Positions 38,029-47,015 of a stretch of 64,000 nt of DNA are shown here, piece by piece. Under the pieces are notes generated by a model. It saw only the letters and a program-made list of their open reading frames with translations, did not search any database and had not been told where the DNA came from. The position numbers and the translations under genes are program-made. Numbering within the stretch: the first letter of the stretch is position 1; every line of letters starts with the position of its first letter. Source of the DNA: Cellulomonas fimi (lineage in GTDB: Bacteria; Actinomycetota; Actinomycetes; Actinomycetales; Cellulomonadaceae); the NCBI RefSeq assembly GCF_028527925.1, contig NZ_JAPESW010000002.1, positions 1 through 64,000 of the forward strand, in the 5' to 3' direction.

Positions 38029-38747
38029 TCGCCGTCGACGCCGTCGTCGTGACGGCCATGGCCGACGAGGCGGCGCCGTTCGTCGCGCGCGCCGACTTCG
38101 TCGGGCCGGTCACGCGCGTGGGCCACGCGCAGCACCGGATGCTCACGCTCGCTGGGCGGCAGGTCCTGCTCGTGGTCAGCGGCATCGGACTCGTCAACGC
38201 CGCGACCGCGGCCGCCGTCGCGATCAACGCGACGCATCCCCGCGCCCTCGTGAGCGCGGGCAGCGCCGGCGGGGTCGGCGTCGAGGTGCGCGTCGGGGAC
38301 GTCGTCGTGGGGTCGCAGTACGTCTACTCCGGCGCCGACGCGCGCGCGTTCGGCTACGAGCTCGGCCAGGTCCCCGGCATGCCCGAGGTCTACGCCGCCG
38401 AGCACGCGCTGCACGACGCCGCCACCGCCGCGACCGTCGACCTGCGCGTGCTGTCCGGCACCGTGCTGTCGGGCGACGCGTTCATCGACGCCTCGCGCGT
38501 CGACGCGATCCGGTCGGCCTTCCCGGGCGCGCTCGCGACCGACATGGAGTCCGCGGCGCTCGCGCACACGAGCCACCTGTACGGCGTGCCGTTCCTGTCG
38601 GTGCGCGGCATCTCCGACCTGTGCGGGCCGGTCGCGAACGACGACTTCCTCACGCACGTCGACGACGCCGCGGACCGCTCGGCCGCCGTCGTGATCGAGC
38701 TGCTCCGCGCGATGGCCGAGGAGCCCACGCCGCACCTGGTGCCCTGA
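38025..38747 (+). CDS. mtnN: 5'-methylthioadenosine/S-adenosylhomocysteine nucleosidase
   Basis: 240 aa. Supplies the LuxS substrate by cleaving adenine from SAH (and MTA). Active-site elements are TAMADEAAP (Glu), [11 protein letters not shown] (Glu) and VRGISDLCG (Asp), as in Pfs/MTAN. The GTG start overlaps the luxS stop by four bases, so the two consecutive enzymes of SAH recycling are coupled. Confidence 0.95.
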   Translation: MIAVDAVVVTAMADEAAPFVARADFVGPVTRVGHAQHRMLTLAGRQVLLVVSGIGLVNAATAAAVAINATHPRALVSAGSAGGVGVEVRVGDVVVGSQYVYSGADARAFGYELGQVPGMPEVYAAEHALHDAATAATVDLRVLSGTVLSGDAFIDASRVDAIRSAFPGALATDMESAALAHTSHLYGVPFLSVRGISDLCGPVANDDFLTHVDDAADRSAAVVIELLRAMAEEPTPHLVP

Positions 38748-38754
38748 CGCCCGA

Positions 38755-38789
38755 CCGGGACCGGGTGCCGTCGTGATGCCCGGCCCCGG
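38755..38789. terminator. Hairpin between mtnN and acylphosphatase
   Basis: CCGGGACCGGG (38755-38765) pairs with CCCGGCCCCGG (38779-38789) with one mismatch, between convergent genes. Confidence 0.55.
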
Positions 38790-38819
38790 AACGCGTCCGC
38801 CCGTGCTCGCGCGGGACGG

Positions 38820-39095
38820 TCAGGGCTCGATCTCGAACGACACCCGGTCCCCGGGCGCCTCGTCCGTCACGTCGACCGACGAGACGGACGCCCCGCGCGG
38901 CCCCTGACGCGCCCAGCCGACGAACGCGTCGACCGCGTCCGCGTCGCCCTCGACGACCGCCTCGACGGCCCCGTCGGACCGGTTCCGCACCCACCCGGCG
39001 ACGCCGAGCCGCGCGGCCTCTCGCGCCGCGCTCCACCGGTAGCCCACGCCCTGCACGAACCCGTGCACGACGAGGTGCCGCGCCACACGCGCCAT
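38820..39095 (-). CDS. acyP: Acylphosphatase
   Basis: 91 aa, normal length. Hydrolyses acyl phosphates. The family signatures are VHGFVQGVGYRW (catalytic Arg in the loop) and GVAGWVRNRSDGAVEAVVEG (catalytic Asn). Cytoplasmic and monocistronic, divergent from the CHAT/SIR2 gene. Confidence 0.95.
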   Translation of the reverse strand: MARVARHLVVHGFVQGVGYRWSAAREAARLGVAGWVRNRSDGAVEAVVEGDADAVDAFVGWARQGPRGASVSSVDVTDEAPGDRVSFEIEP

Positions 39096-39256
39096 CCGGC
39101 TCCCCCTCCCGCGTCACGGCCGGGACCACGCGTCGATCGTGGCACCGGTGCCCGGTATCTGCGCCCGCGCGCGGAGCACCTTCGAGGGTGAACGCCGGCG
39201 CCCCTCATGGGGGCGGGGTCGCCGGGCCCGACCACCTGGCCGCGCGGGGGCCCGTG

Positions 39257-41332
39257 ATGGACGAGTACGCCGATCTCGAGATCCAGCTGTACCGCAAGGA
39301 CGACGTCACCTACGGCATCTGGCCGGCGCTCACGCTGCCGCGCAGCGACGCGGACGCGCGACTCGACGGGGACAGCGCGGGCTTCGTCGCGCACATCGAC
39401 CCCGACGCGCTGCGCGACCTCGACCCGACCGAGTACGGTCGCGCGCTCGGCAAGGGGCTGTTCGGCGGCGGGTTCGGCGCCGCGTTCCGGCAGGCGGTGC
39501 AGACGGCGTCGAGCAACGGGGTGCGCCTGCGGGTGCGGCTCGTGGTCGACCCGGCGCCCGAGGCCGCGGCGCTGCACGGCGTGCGGTGGGAGACGCTGCG
39601 CGACCCCGACGACGACCGGACGCTCCTCACCGACGAGAACGTGCTGTTCTCGCGCTTCCTCGGCAGCCGCGACTGGCGTCCGGTGCGGCCGCGGTCGCGC
39701 GGCGACCTGCGCGCGCTCGTCGTCGTCGCGTCGCCCACGGACGTCGGAGAGTACGCCCCGCAGGGCCGGGGCGCGCTCGCCCCGGTCGACGTCGACGCCG
39801 AGCTCGAGCGCGCGCGGGCAGCGCTCGGCGACCTGGCCGTCACGGTCCTGCCCGGGCAGGCCGCGCCGACCGCCGCGAACCTCGTCGCGGAGCTCCGGCG
39901 CGGGTACGACGTCGTCTACCTGGTCTGCCACGGCTACCTCCAGCACCACGAGCCCGTGCTGCTGCTCGTCGACGACGACGGCGCCGGCGCACCGATGCTC
40001 GGCAGCGACCTCGTGCAGCAGCTCGGCGAGCTGTCCCGCACGCCGGGCCTGGTCTTCCTCGCGTCGTGCCGCAGCGCGGGCGAGGGCGAGGACGCGCGCT
40101 CCGACGACGCCGGCGTCCTGGCCGCCCTGGGCCCGCGGCTCGCGGCGGCGGGCGTGCCCGCGGTCGTCGCGATGCAGGGCGACGTGACGATGGCGACGGC
40201 GGGCACGTTCGCGTCGGCGTTCTTCCGCAGCCTCGACAGCGACGGGCTGGTCGACCGCGCGTGCGCCGTGGGGCGGGCGGCGGTGCGCGACCGGTACGAC
40301 TGGTGGGTCCCGACGCTGTTCATGCGGCTGCGCAGCGGACGCATGTGGTACGACTCGGGCGGCTCGCAGGGCCTGTTCGAGAAGTGGCCGTCGGTCGTGC
40401 GCGACATCGAGGACGAGAAGTGCACCCCGATCATCGGGCCCGGGATCAGCGACCTCCTGCTCGGGTCGCGGCAGGAGGTCGCGCGGGCGTGGGCGAACCG
40501 CTACCGGTTCCCGATGGCTCCGCACAACCGCGAGAGCCTCCCGCAGGTCGCGCAGTACCTCGCGATCAACCAGAGCCGGTCGTTCCCGCGGTCCGAGCTC
40601 GAGCAGCACGTGCGCCGCACGGTCCTCGAGCGGTTCGGCGACGAGATCCCCGAGCCGCTGCGCACGGGCCGCCCGCCCATCGAGGACGTGCTCGCGGCGG
40701 GCTGGCACGCCCTGCGCGACCGCGGCGCGATCGAGCCGTACTCGGTGCTCGCCGACCTCACCGCACCCGTCTACATCACGACGCAGCCCACGCGGCTGCT
40801 CGCCAACGCGCTCGAGGCCGCGGGCAAGCATCCCGAGGTCGAGCTGTGCCGCTGGAACGACGACATCGAGTGGCCCGAGTCGGTGTACGAGCGCGAGCCC
40901 GGGTACCGGCCCAGCGTGCAGCGGCCGCTCGTCTACCACCTGCTCGGGCTCATGGAGGTGCCCGAGTCGCTCGTGCTGACCGAGGACGACTACTTCGACT
41001 ACCTCATCGGCGTCACGCAGAACCGCGAGCTGGTCCCCCGGCACGTGCGCGGTGCGCTCACCCGCACCGCGCTCATGTTCGTCGGCTTCCGCCTCGACGA
41101 GTGGGACTTCCGCGTCCTGTACCGCAGCGTCATGAACTACGAGGGCAAGTCCGCCAACGACCACACGCACGTCGCGGTGCAGGTCGACCCCGAGGAGGGC
41201 TCGACGAGCGACCCGGCCCGTGCCCGCGCGTACCTCGAGGGCTACTTCCGTGACGGCGCGCGCGTCAGCCTCTACTGGGGCAGCACCGAGCGGTTCGTCA
41301 AGGAGCTGCACGACCAGTGGGGGTCGCGGTGA
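39257..41332 (+). CDS. CHAT-protease / SIR2-like fusion
   Basis: 691 aa. Residues about 100-340 are a CHAT caspase-fold domain with His225 (YLVCHGYLQ) and Cys271 (FLASCRSAG). Residues about 385-640 are SIR2-like: CTPIIGPGIS near 389 (nucleotide loop), YITTQPTRLLANAL near 506 and VYHLLG with His561, then MFVGFRLDEWDFRVLYRS. In active SIR2 NADases the second motif has Asn; here it is Gln. The pair suggests a proteolysis- and NAD-linked effector. The GTG start of the nSTAND gene overlaps its stop by four bases. The ATG at 39257 was chosen; the frame is open 23 codons further. Confidence 0.82.
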   Translation: MDEYADLEIQLYRKDDVTYGIWPALTLPRSDADARLDGDSAGFVAHIDPDALRDLDPTEYGRALGKGLFGGGFGAAFRQAVQTASSNGVRLRVRLVVDPAPEAAALHGVRWETLRDPDDDRTLLTDENVLFSRFLGSRDWRPVRPRSRGDLRALVVVASPTDVGEYAPQGRGALAPVDVDAELERARAALGDLAVTVLPGQAAPTAANLVAELRRGYDVVYLVCHGYLQHHEPVLLLVDDDGAGAPMLGSDLVQQLGELSRTPGLVFLASCRSAGEGEDARSDDAGVLAALGPRLAAAGVPAVVAMQGDVTMATAGTFASAFFRSLDSDGLVDRACAVGRAAVRDRYDWWVPTLFMRLRSGRMWYDSGGSQGLFEKWPSVVRDIEDEKCTPIIGPGISDLLLGSRQEVARAWANRYRFPMAPHNRESLPQVAQYLAINQSRSFPRSELEQHVRRTVLERFGDEIPEPLRTGRPPIEDVLAAGWHALRDRGAIEPYSVLADLTAPVYITTQPTRLLANALEAAGKHPEVELCRWNDDIEWPESVYEREPGYRPSVQRPLVYHLLGLMEVPESLVLTEDDYFDYLIGVTQNRELVPRHVRGALTRTALMFVGFRLDEWDFRVLYRSVMNYEGKSANDHTHVAVQVDPEEGSTSDPARARAYLEGYFRDGARVSLYWGSTERFVKELHDQWGSR

Positions 41333-44300
41333 CGGGCGTCCTGCCCGACGTGCAGACCGGCAACCCGTACGTCGGGCCGCAGTCCTTCCGGGCGGGGCAG
41401 CACCTCTACGGACGCGCCGTCGCGCTCGACACGCTCTTCAACCTCGTCGTCGCCGAGCGCATCGTGCTGCTCTACTCCCCCTCCGGCGCGGGCAAGTCGT
41501 CGCTCATCAACGCCGCCCTGATCCCCGAGCTGAACCGCGAGGGCCTCGAGGTGCTGCCCGTCGTGCGCGTCAACACGCCGCACGTCGCGACCATGCAACC
41601 GCCGCCGCGCAACCGGTACCTCATGAGCACCCTCATGTCGCTCGAGTCCGACGTGCCGGAGAAGCAGCAGGTGCCGCTCGACCGGCTGCGCGACATGACG
41701 CTCGCCGAGTACCTCGAGCAGCGGCCCGACCAGGACGGCGTCCCCGGCAACGAGGTGCTCGTCTTCGACCAGTTCGAGGAGGTCCTCAGCCTCGACCCGA
41801 CCGACGAGGACGCCAAGCGCGAGTTCTTCGCGCAGGTCGGCGAGGCACTGCGCGCGCACCGGCTGTGGGCCCTGTTCGCGATCCGCGAGGACCACCTCGC
41901 CGCGCTCGAGCCGTACCTGCGCGCGGTCCCGACCCGGCTGCGCACGCGCTACCGGCTCGACCTGCTCACCGCCGACGAGGCGTTCGACGCCGTCGTGCGG
42001 CCCGCGCAGGACGCGGGCGTCGAGTTCCGCGCCGAGGCGGCGCACGCGCTCGTCGACGACCTGCGCCAGGTGCGTGCGCAGCGCCTCGACGGCACGGTCG
42101 ACGTCCTCGGCGCGTACGTCGAGCCCGTCCAGCTCCAGCTCGCGTGCACCACCATCTGGGCGCGCCGCGACCCCGGCAGCACCGAGATCACGACGGCCGA
42201 CGGCGTCGCCGGCGGGTCCGTCGAGCAGGCGCTCGCCGACTACTACGACCTGCGCGTCGCCGAGGCGGCCCGCGTCACCGACGTGCGCGAGGACGTCATC
42301 CGGGACTGGTTCGAGCGGCGGCTCATCACGCCGCAGGGTCTGCGCGGGCAGGTCCTGGAGGGGCCGCTCGGCACCGCCGAGGCCGACGCGCCGATCCTGC
42401 GCGAGCTCGAGCACCTCATCCGCCCCGAGACCCGACGCCAGGCCACCTGGTACGAGCTGTCGCACGACCGGTTCATCGAGCCCGTCCGGCGCAGCAACGC
42501 CCGCTGGCGCGCGCAGCACCTCACGGGCTTCGAGCAGGCCGCCGCGCTGTGGGACGAGAACGGGCGCCAGCGCCGCCTCCTGCTGACCGGCTCGCACCTC
42601 GCGTCCGCGGCCGCCGACGTCGCGACCCGCCGCCGCCCGCTGCAGCCGCACGAGCGCGAGTTCCTCGAGGCGTCGCAGGCGCTCGAGGCCGACCGGAGGC
42701 GTGACCGGCGTCGCCGGCTCTGGATGCGTGTGCTCGTCCTCGCGCTCGCGGTGCTGCTGGTCGCCGCCGTCGGGCTGTACGGCCAGACGCAGCGCCTCCT
42801 GAGCAGCGCGACCGTCGACGAGACCCGTGAGCGCACGCTGTTCACCGCGCTCGCCGACCTCGACCAGGACACCGAGCGGTCGGCGCGGGCCGCGATCGAC
42901 GTCGGACGCGACGACCTCGAGGACGACCAGCCGCTGCGGACGAACTCGCGCGACCTCCTGCACCTGGCCGCGACGTCGACCCCCGTCGTCGCGGTGCTCG
43001 ACACCGACGGACCGGTGGACGTCCTCGCCGAGTCGCTCGACGGCTCCACGGTCGTCACCGTGGACTCCGCGGTGACCGTCTGGGGGCGCCTGCTCGACGA
43101 CGCCGGGCGGACCACGTTCGAGCGCGTCGCCACCATCCTCGACGGCGAGGTGCCGGTGTCGGCCGACGTGAGCGCCGACGGGTCCGTCGTCGTCGCGAAC
43201 CTCGCGGACGGCACGGTCGTCGCGTGGGACCGCGACGACGGCTCGACGACGCGTTGGGCGGGACAGGCCGGCGCGCACACGGTCGTCGTGGCTCCCGACG
43301 GCCGGACGGTCGCCACCCTGGGACCCGACACGCAGGCCACGGTGTGGACGGTCGACGGCGGCCGTCGGGCCGACCGCCACCGCCTGTTCGACGCCGGCCC
43401 GGCCGCAGCCGGCGACGCCGACGCCGAGACGGCGTGGCCGCTCACGGCCGCGTTCAGCGCCGACGGCCGGACGCTCGCGACCGGTGACGACTCCGGCACC
43501 GTGCACGTCTGGGACGTCGCGGCCGGCCACGTCAGCCAGACCCTCGAGGTCGGGGAGGCCGTGCAGCAGCTCCGGTTCGGGCCCGACGCGGCGACGCTCG
43601 GCACGTCGGGCGACTCCGGTGCGGTCGTCTGGGACGTCGCGTCGGCCGCCAAGGTGAGCACGGTGACGGACCCGGCGATGTCGGGGTTCGTGTTCGCCCG
43701 CGACCTGACGAGCGTGCTCGCGACCGCGTCGTGGGGTGCGGTGCAGCGGTACGACGTCGCGACGGGCGCCGAGGACGGGTCGGCGGTGCTGCCCGGCACG
43801 GGCGTCAGCGGCGCGCTGCCCGACGAGACGACGCCGCGGCAGGCGCTCGTGCTGGCCTCCGACGGGCGCACGTCGTTGTGGCAGCTGCAGGACGCGGGCG
43901 ACGCGCGCGCCGTCGACGTGTCGGACGGCGTGGCCTACTCGGTGCGGGCCGACGGCACCGTGGTCCGCAGCGACGCGGACGGGCTCGCGGAGGCGACACC
44001 CGTCACGACGTCCGACACGCCGTGGGCGATCGACGCCGACGAGACCGCGGGGCGCGTCGTGACCCTCACGCCCGACGTCGTGCGCGTGTGGGACACGTCG
44101 ACGGGCGCGATGCTGCGCGAGGTCACGTCGCCGCCCGACGAGCCGTACGCCGAGGACGCGAGCGTCGCGGGCGACCTGCTCGCGCTCGTCGTCGCCGGAG
44201 AGGTGCGGCTCGTCGACGTCGCGGACGGGACGCTGGTCGGCGCCCTCCAGCCGTCGGCGGACGCCGGGCACGTCGAGCTCCTGCCGGACGGGTCGGCGGC

Positions 44301-44805
44301 CGTGGTCGCGTTCACGAGCACGGCCGAGCCCGCCGCGGCGACGTCGGTCGTGGACGTCGGCGCGATCCTCCCGACGGGCGGGGGCGCGCCCGTGCGGCTG
44401 CGCATGCCGATGGCCGACGGCGACGTGCCGTCCGACGTCGCGGTCGGCTCGGGCGCGCGTCAGGTCGCGGTCAGCACGCAGAGCGGTGTGCTCGCGCTCT
44501 TCGACCGCGCGACCGGCCGCCTGATGTGGAGCACCCCGCTGCCGCACCTGCGACCGCAGACCCTCGCCTTCACGCACGACGGGCTCGTCGTCGCGACCGG
44601 CGAGCGCGGCATCGACGTCGTGGACGCCCGGCGCGGTCGGGTGGTCCGGGAGATCCCCGCGAACACGTGGCTCGACGTGGCGACGCTGCCCGGGCGCGGC
44701 GGCGACGTGGTCGTGACGCTGTGGGGCGGGCAGGTCGTCGAGGTGCCGCTGGACGACCGCGGCCTGCTCGACCGGGTCGAGTCGAGGCTCGTGCGGCTGG
44801 ACTGA
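41329..44805 (+). CDS. nSTAND ATPase with transmembrane helix and beta-propeller region
   Basis: 1158 aa. Walker A SPSGAGKSS (50-58) and Walker B VLVFDQFEEVLSL near 144, the DQFEE form of nSTAND1, define a STAND NTPase to about residue 430. A basic segment precedes one membrane helix (VLVLALAVLLVAAVGLYGQ, about 468-486). Residues about 540-1158 form WD40/YVTN-type repeats (for example SGDSGAVVWDVAS, DDSGTVHVWDVAAG). STAND proteins act as signal-sensing switches, so the propeller may detect a ligand and the membrane link could place it at the envelope. It is coupled to the CHAT/SIR2 gene. GTG at 41317 is an alternative start. Confidence 0.85.
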   Translation: MTGVLPDVQTGNPYVGPQSFRAGQHLYGRAVALDTLFNLVVAERIVLLYSPSGAGKSSLINAALIPELNREGLEVLPVVRVNTPHVATMQPPPRNRYLMSTLMSLESDVPEKQQVPLDRLRDMTLAEYLEQRPDQDGVPGNEVLVFDQFEEVLSLDPTDEDAKREFFAQVGEALRAHRLWALFAIREDHLAALEPYLRAVPTRLRTRYRLDLLTADEAFDAVVRPAQDAGVEFRAEAAHALVDDLRQVRAQRLDGTVDVLGAYVEPVQLQLACTTIWARRDPGSTEITTADGVAGGSVEQALADYYDLRVAEAARVTDVREDVIRDWFERRLITPQGLRGQVLEGPLGTAEADAPILRELEHLIRPETRRQATWYELSHDRFIEPVRRSNARWRAQHLTGFEQAAALWDENGRQRRLLLTGSHLASAAADVATRRRPLQPHEREFLEASQALEADRRRDRRRRLWMRVLVLALAVLLVAAVGLYGQTQRLLSSATVDETRERTLFTALADLDQDTERSARAAIDVGRDDLEDDQPLRTNSRDLLHLAATSTPVVAVLDTDGPVDVLAESLDGSTVVTVDSAVTVWGRLLDDAGRTTFERVATILDGEVPVSADVSADGSVVVANLADGTVVAWDRDDGSTTRWAGQAGAHTVVVAPDGRTVATLGPDTQATVWTVDGGRRADRHRLFDAGPAAAGDADAETAWPLTAAFSADGRTLATGDDSGTVHVWDVAAGHVSQTLEVGEAVQQLRFGPDAATLGTSGDSGAVVWDVASAAKVSTVTDPAMSGFVFARDLTSVLATASWGAVQRYDVATGAEDGSAVLPGTGVSGALPDETTPRQALVLASDGRTSLWQLQDAGDARAVDVSDGVAYSVRADGTVVRSDADGLAEATPVTTSDTPWAIDADETAGRVVTLTPDVVRVWDTSTGAMLREVTSPPDEPYAEDASVAGDLLALVVAGEVRLVDVADGTLVGALQPSADAGHVELLPDGSAAVVAFTSTAEPAAATSVVDVGAILPTGGGAPVRLRMPMADGDVPSDVAVGSGARQVAVSTQSGVLALFDRATGRLMWSTPLPHLRPQTLAFTHDGLVVATGERGIDVVDARRGRVVREIPANTWLDVATLPGRGGDVVVTLWGGQVVEVPLDDRGLLDRVESRLVRLD

Positions 44806-44844
44806 GCGGGCCGCCTGTCGGCCGGGCCTGCCGCCGCAGGTCGC

Positions 44845-46299
44845 TCAGAGCGGGACGAGCCCGCCGGACCCGGGGGGTGCCGCGCGCACGGCCGGGTCGC
44901 CGAGGACGACGAGCCCGCGCGCGTCGTGCACCGCGGTCCACAGCGCGACGAGGTCGGCGTCGGGGAACGGCTTGCCGAGCCGCTCGGACGCGTCGAGCCG
45001 CGCCGTGAGCAGGGTCGCGAGCGACGCGTACCGCGAGGTCAGCTCCTCGAGCGCGTGGCCCACGCGCATCCCGTCGAGCAGGCCGAGCAGCGCGCCGCGG
45101 AACGCTCCCGTCTGCGCGGTCGTGCCGTGCCACAGGAACGCGCACGACCACGTGCGGTCGACGTGCCCGACGAACGCGAGCGCGCCGCCCGCGGGGTGGC
45201 CGAGCAGGCGGGCGGGCAGCGGGGCCGTCGCGTCCTGTGCGGCGATCTCGACGAGCGTCGCGCCCGGCCCGGCCGGGTAGTCGCTGTACCGGGGCGTGCC
45301 CGCGCCGTAGCACGCGAACGCGAGGACGACGCGGGGCCGGACGGGTGCGGCGGCGTCGACGTCCGTCGCGGCGAGGTACTGGGCGGGCGAGAGCGGTCCG
45401 CGCTGCTGCACGGGCCCGGGCCAGTCCTGGCACACGAGCGCGCCGCCCAGGCCCAGCGCGGTCGCCTGCGGTCCGCCGAGGCCGTGGCTCGCGGTGAACA
45501 GCACGTCGGGACCGTCGGGCGCGTGCAGCAGCGTGCGCAGCCGCTCCTTCGTCGCGGGCTCGCCCGCGTCCGCGGCGACCGACCACGCGGACGCCGAGCG
45601 GCCGACCTCGTCGAGCAGCGGCGCGAGCAGCAGCCGGCTGCTGAGGTCGGTCGCGGTGTCGTCGGGGTTGCGGGGGCCGAACAGGCGGGCGGAGCGTCCG
45701 CCGCGCGACGCGGGGGCGGCCGCCGCGTCGCGGTCCTCCGCGGCCAGCACGGACGCCGCGTACGCGGCGTACGCGGAGGCGTCGGGCAGGTCCAGGCGGC
45801 CGACCGCGTACGCGACGCCGAGCTGGTACTGCAGGTCGAAGGGCAGCGCCTGCGGCCCGCCGACCAGCAGCAGGTAGTACGGCACGACGCGCGGGTCGAC
45901 GACCGTGGGCGTCGCGCCGTACCGCACGAGGAACGTGTCGGCGTCCTCCCCGTCCTCGACGACGAGGTGCCGGAACCGGTCGCCCGCCTGCTGCCGGCGC
46001 CGGGCCAGCAGCGGCTCGAGCGCCGCGAGCACCGCAGCGTCGACGCCGGCAGCGGTGACGACCGCCCAGCCGACCGACGCCAGGTCCTCCGCGTCGAAGC
46101 CGACGGTGACGCCGAGGTGCCGCTCGTCGGCCTGGCTCCGCCGCTGCAGCCGCCGCTGGTCGCCACCGCCGGGCACGGGCGCCTCCCGCAGCGCGGCCGC
46201 GAGGTCGCCGAGCCGGGTCGGCGGGGTCAGGTACGTGCCGGTCGCGACGTCGAGCCCGTCGACGACGAGGAGGTCGTCGCGGCTCACCGGTGCGTCCAC
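44845..46299 (-). CDS. Caspase/C25-like cysteine protease
   Basis: 484 aa. A caspase-fold dyad is visible: His272 (FTASHGLGG) and Cys330 (LAFACYGAGTP). The region VPYYLLLVGGPQALPFDLQYQLGVAYAVGRLD matches C25/gingipain-like peptidases. No signal peptide or membrane segment is evident. The GTG at 46299 has GGGGAGG upstream. It converges on the nSTAND gene and is probably a second protease of the same locus, though it is on the other strand and separately transcribed. Confidence 0.75.
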   Translation of the reverse strand: MDAPVSRDDLLVVDGLDVATGTYLTPPTRLGDLAAALREAPVPGGGDQRRLQRRSQADERHLGVTVGFDAEDLASVGWAVVTAAGVDAAVLAALEPLLARRRQQAGDRFRHLVVEDGEDADTFLVRYGATPTVVDPRVVPYYLLLVGGPQALPFDLQYQLGVAYAVGRLDLPDASAYAAYAASVLAAEDRDAAAAPASRGGRSARLFGPRNPDDTATDLSSRLLLAPLLDEVGRSASAWSVAADAGEPATKERLRTLLHAPDGPDVLFTASHGLGGPQATALGLGGALVCQDWPGPVQQRGPLSPAQYLAATDVDAAAPVRPRVVLAFACYGAGTPRYSDYPAGPGATLVEIAAQDATAPLPARLLGHPAGGALAFVGHVDRTWSCAFLWHGTTAQTGAFRGALLGLLDGMRVGHALEELTSRYASLATLLTARLDASERLGKPFPDADLVALWTAVHDARGLVVLGDPAVRAAPPGSGGLVPL

Positions 46300-46401
46300 G
46301 GCACGCCTCCCCGCTGCGGGTGCCTCGTCGTCGGACCTGCTCGTCACGCTAGGGCGACGACGGGTGGCGCGGGAAGGTGCGCGCGCGGATCTCACCCGCC
46401 G

Positions 46402-46917
46402 TCAGGCGTCGGTGCGGCGCTCCCACAGGCCGCGCACGTACGCGGCCTGGCCGGCGTGCTGGACGTCGTCGTCGACGATGCTGACGAGCCGGACGCCGAG
46501 CGTCACGGGCGGGTCCCACGACTCGTCGACGACCTGGTCGAGGTCGCCCGGCTGCAGCCGCTCGAGGTAGGCGACGGTCTGCGCGGCGACCTCCTCGTAG
46601 TAGCCGAGCAGCAGGTCGGCGGGCACGTCGACCGCGGCCACGTCGTCGGGCGACTGCCCGTAGCCGGTCGCCCGGGCGGTGAACGGCAGGCCGAACCGCT
46701 CCGCCCAGCCGCGCGCCGTCCACACCTGCTCGACGCCCGCGACGTACGCGATCTGCGCGTCCTGTCCACGCGCGGCGTGCCACACGAGCCACGCGATCGA
46801 GTTCGCACCCGGGTCGGGCCGGTACGTGAGCGCCTCGGGCGGCAGCCCGTCGACGGCCCCGTGCAGCACGGGTCCGACGCGGCCCAGGGCCTCGACGAGC
46901 AGGTCGGCGACGTCCAT
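46402..46917 (-). CDS. DinB-family metal-dependent protein (DUF664-like)
   Basis: 171 aa four-helix bundle. Metal-binding His are placed as in DinB/YfiT: WLVWHAARGQD near residue 46 and DDVQHAGQAAYVRGL near 150. Such proteins include thiol transferases of mycothiol or bacillithiol metabolism; the exact substrate is unknown. ATG at 46917 has AGGAGG upstream. Confidence 0.85.
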   Translation of the reverse strand: MDVADLLVEALGRVGPVLHGAVDGLPPEALTYRPDPGANSIAWLVWHAARGQDAQIAYVAGVEQVWTARGWAERFGLPFTARATGYGQSPDDVAAVDVPADLLLGYYEEVAAQTVAYLERLQPGDLDQVVDESWDPPVTLGVRLVSIVDDDVQHAGQAAYVRGLWERRTDA

Positions 46918-47015
46918 GCGTCCTCCTCCGTGGGTCGCACGGGCGGCGACCGACCCGTTCGACGGTAGCCACGGCGGTGGTGGACCGCCCGCGCAGGCGT
47001 GCGCCGCTCCCGGGT

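Noticed and set aside
41272..44577. 1101-codon minus-strand frame opposite the nSTAND gene
   Set aside because: No recognisable domain; the plus strand has Walker motifs and propeller repeats.
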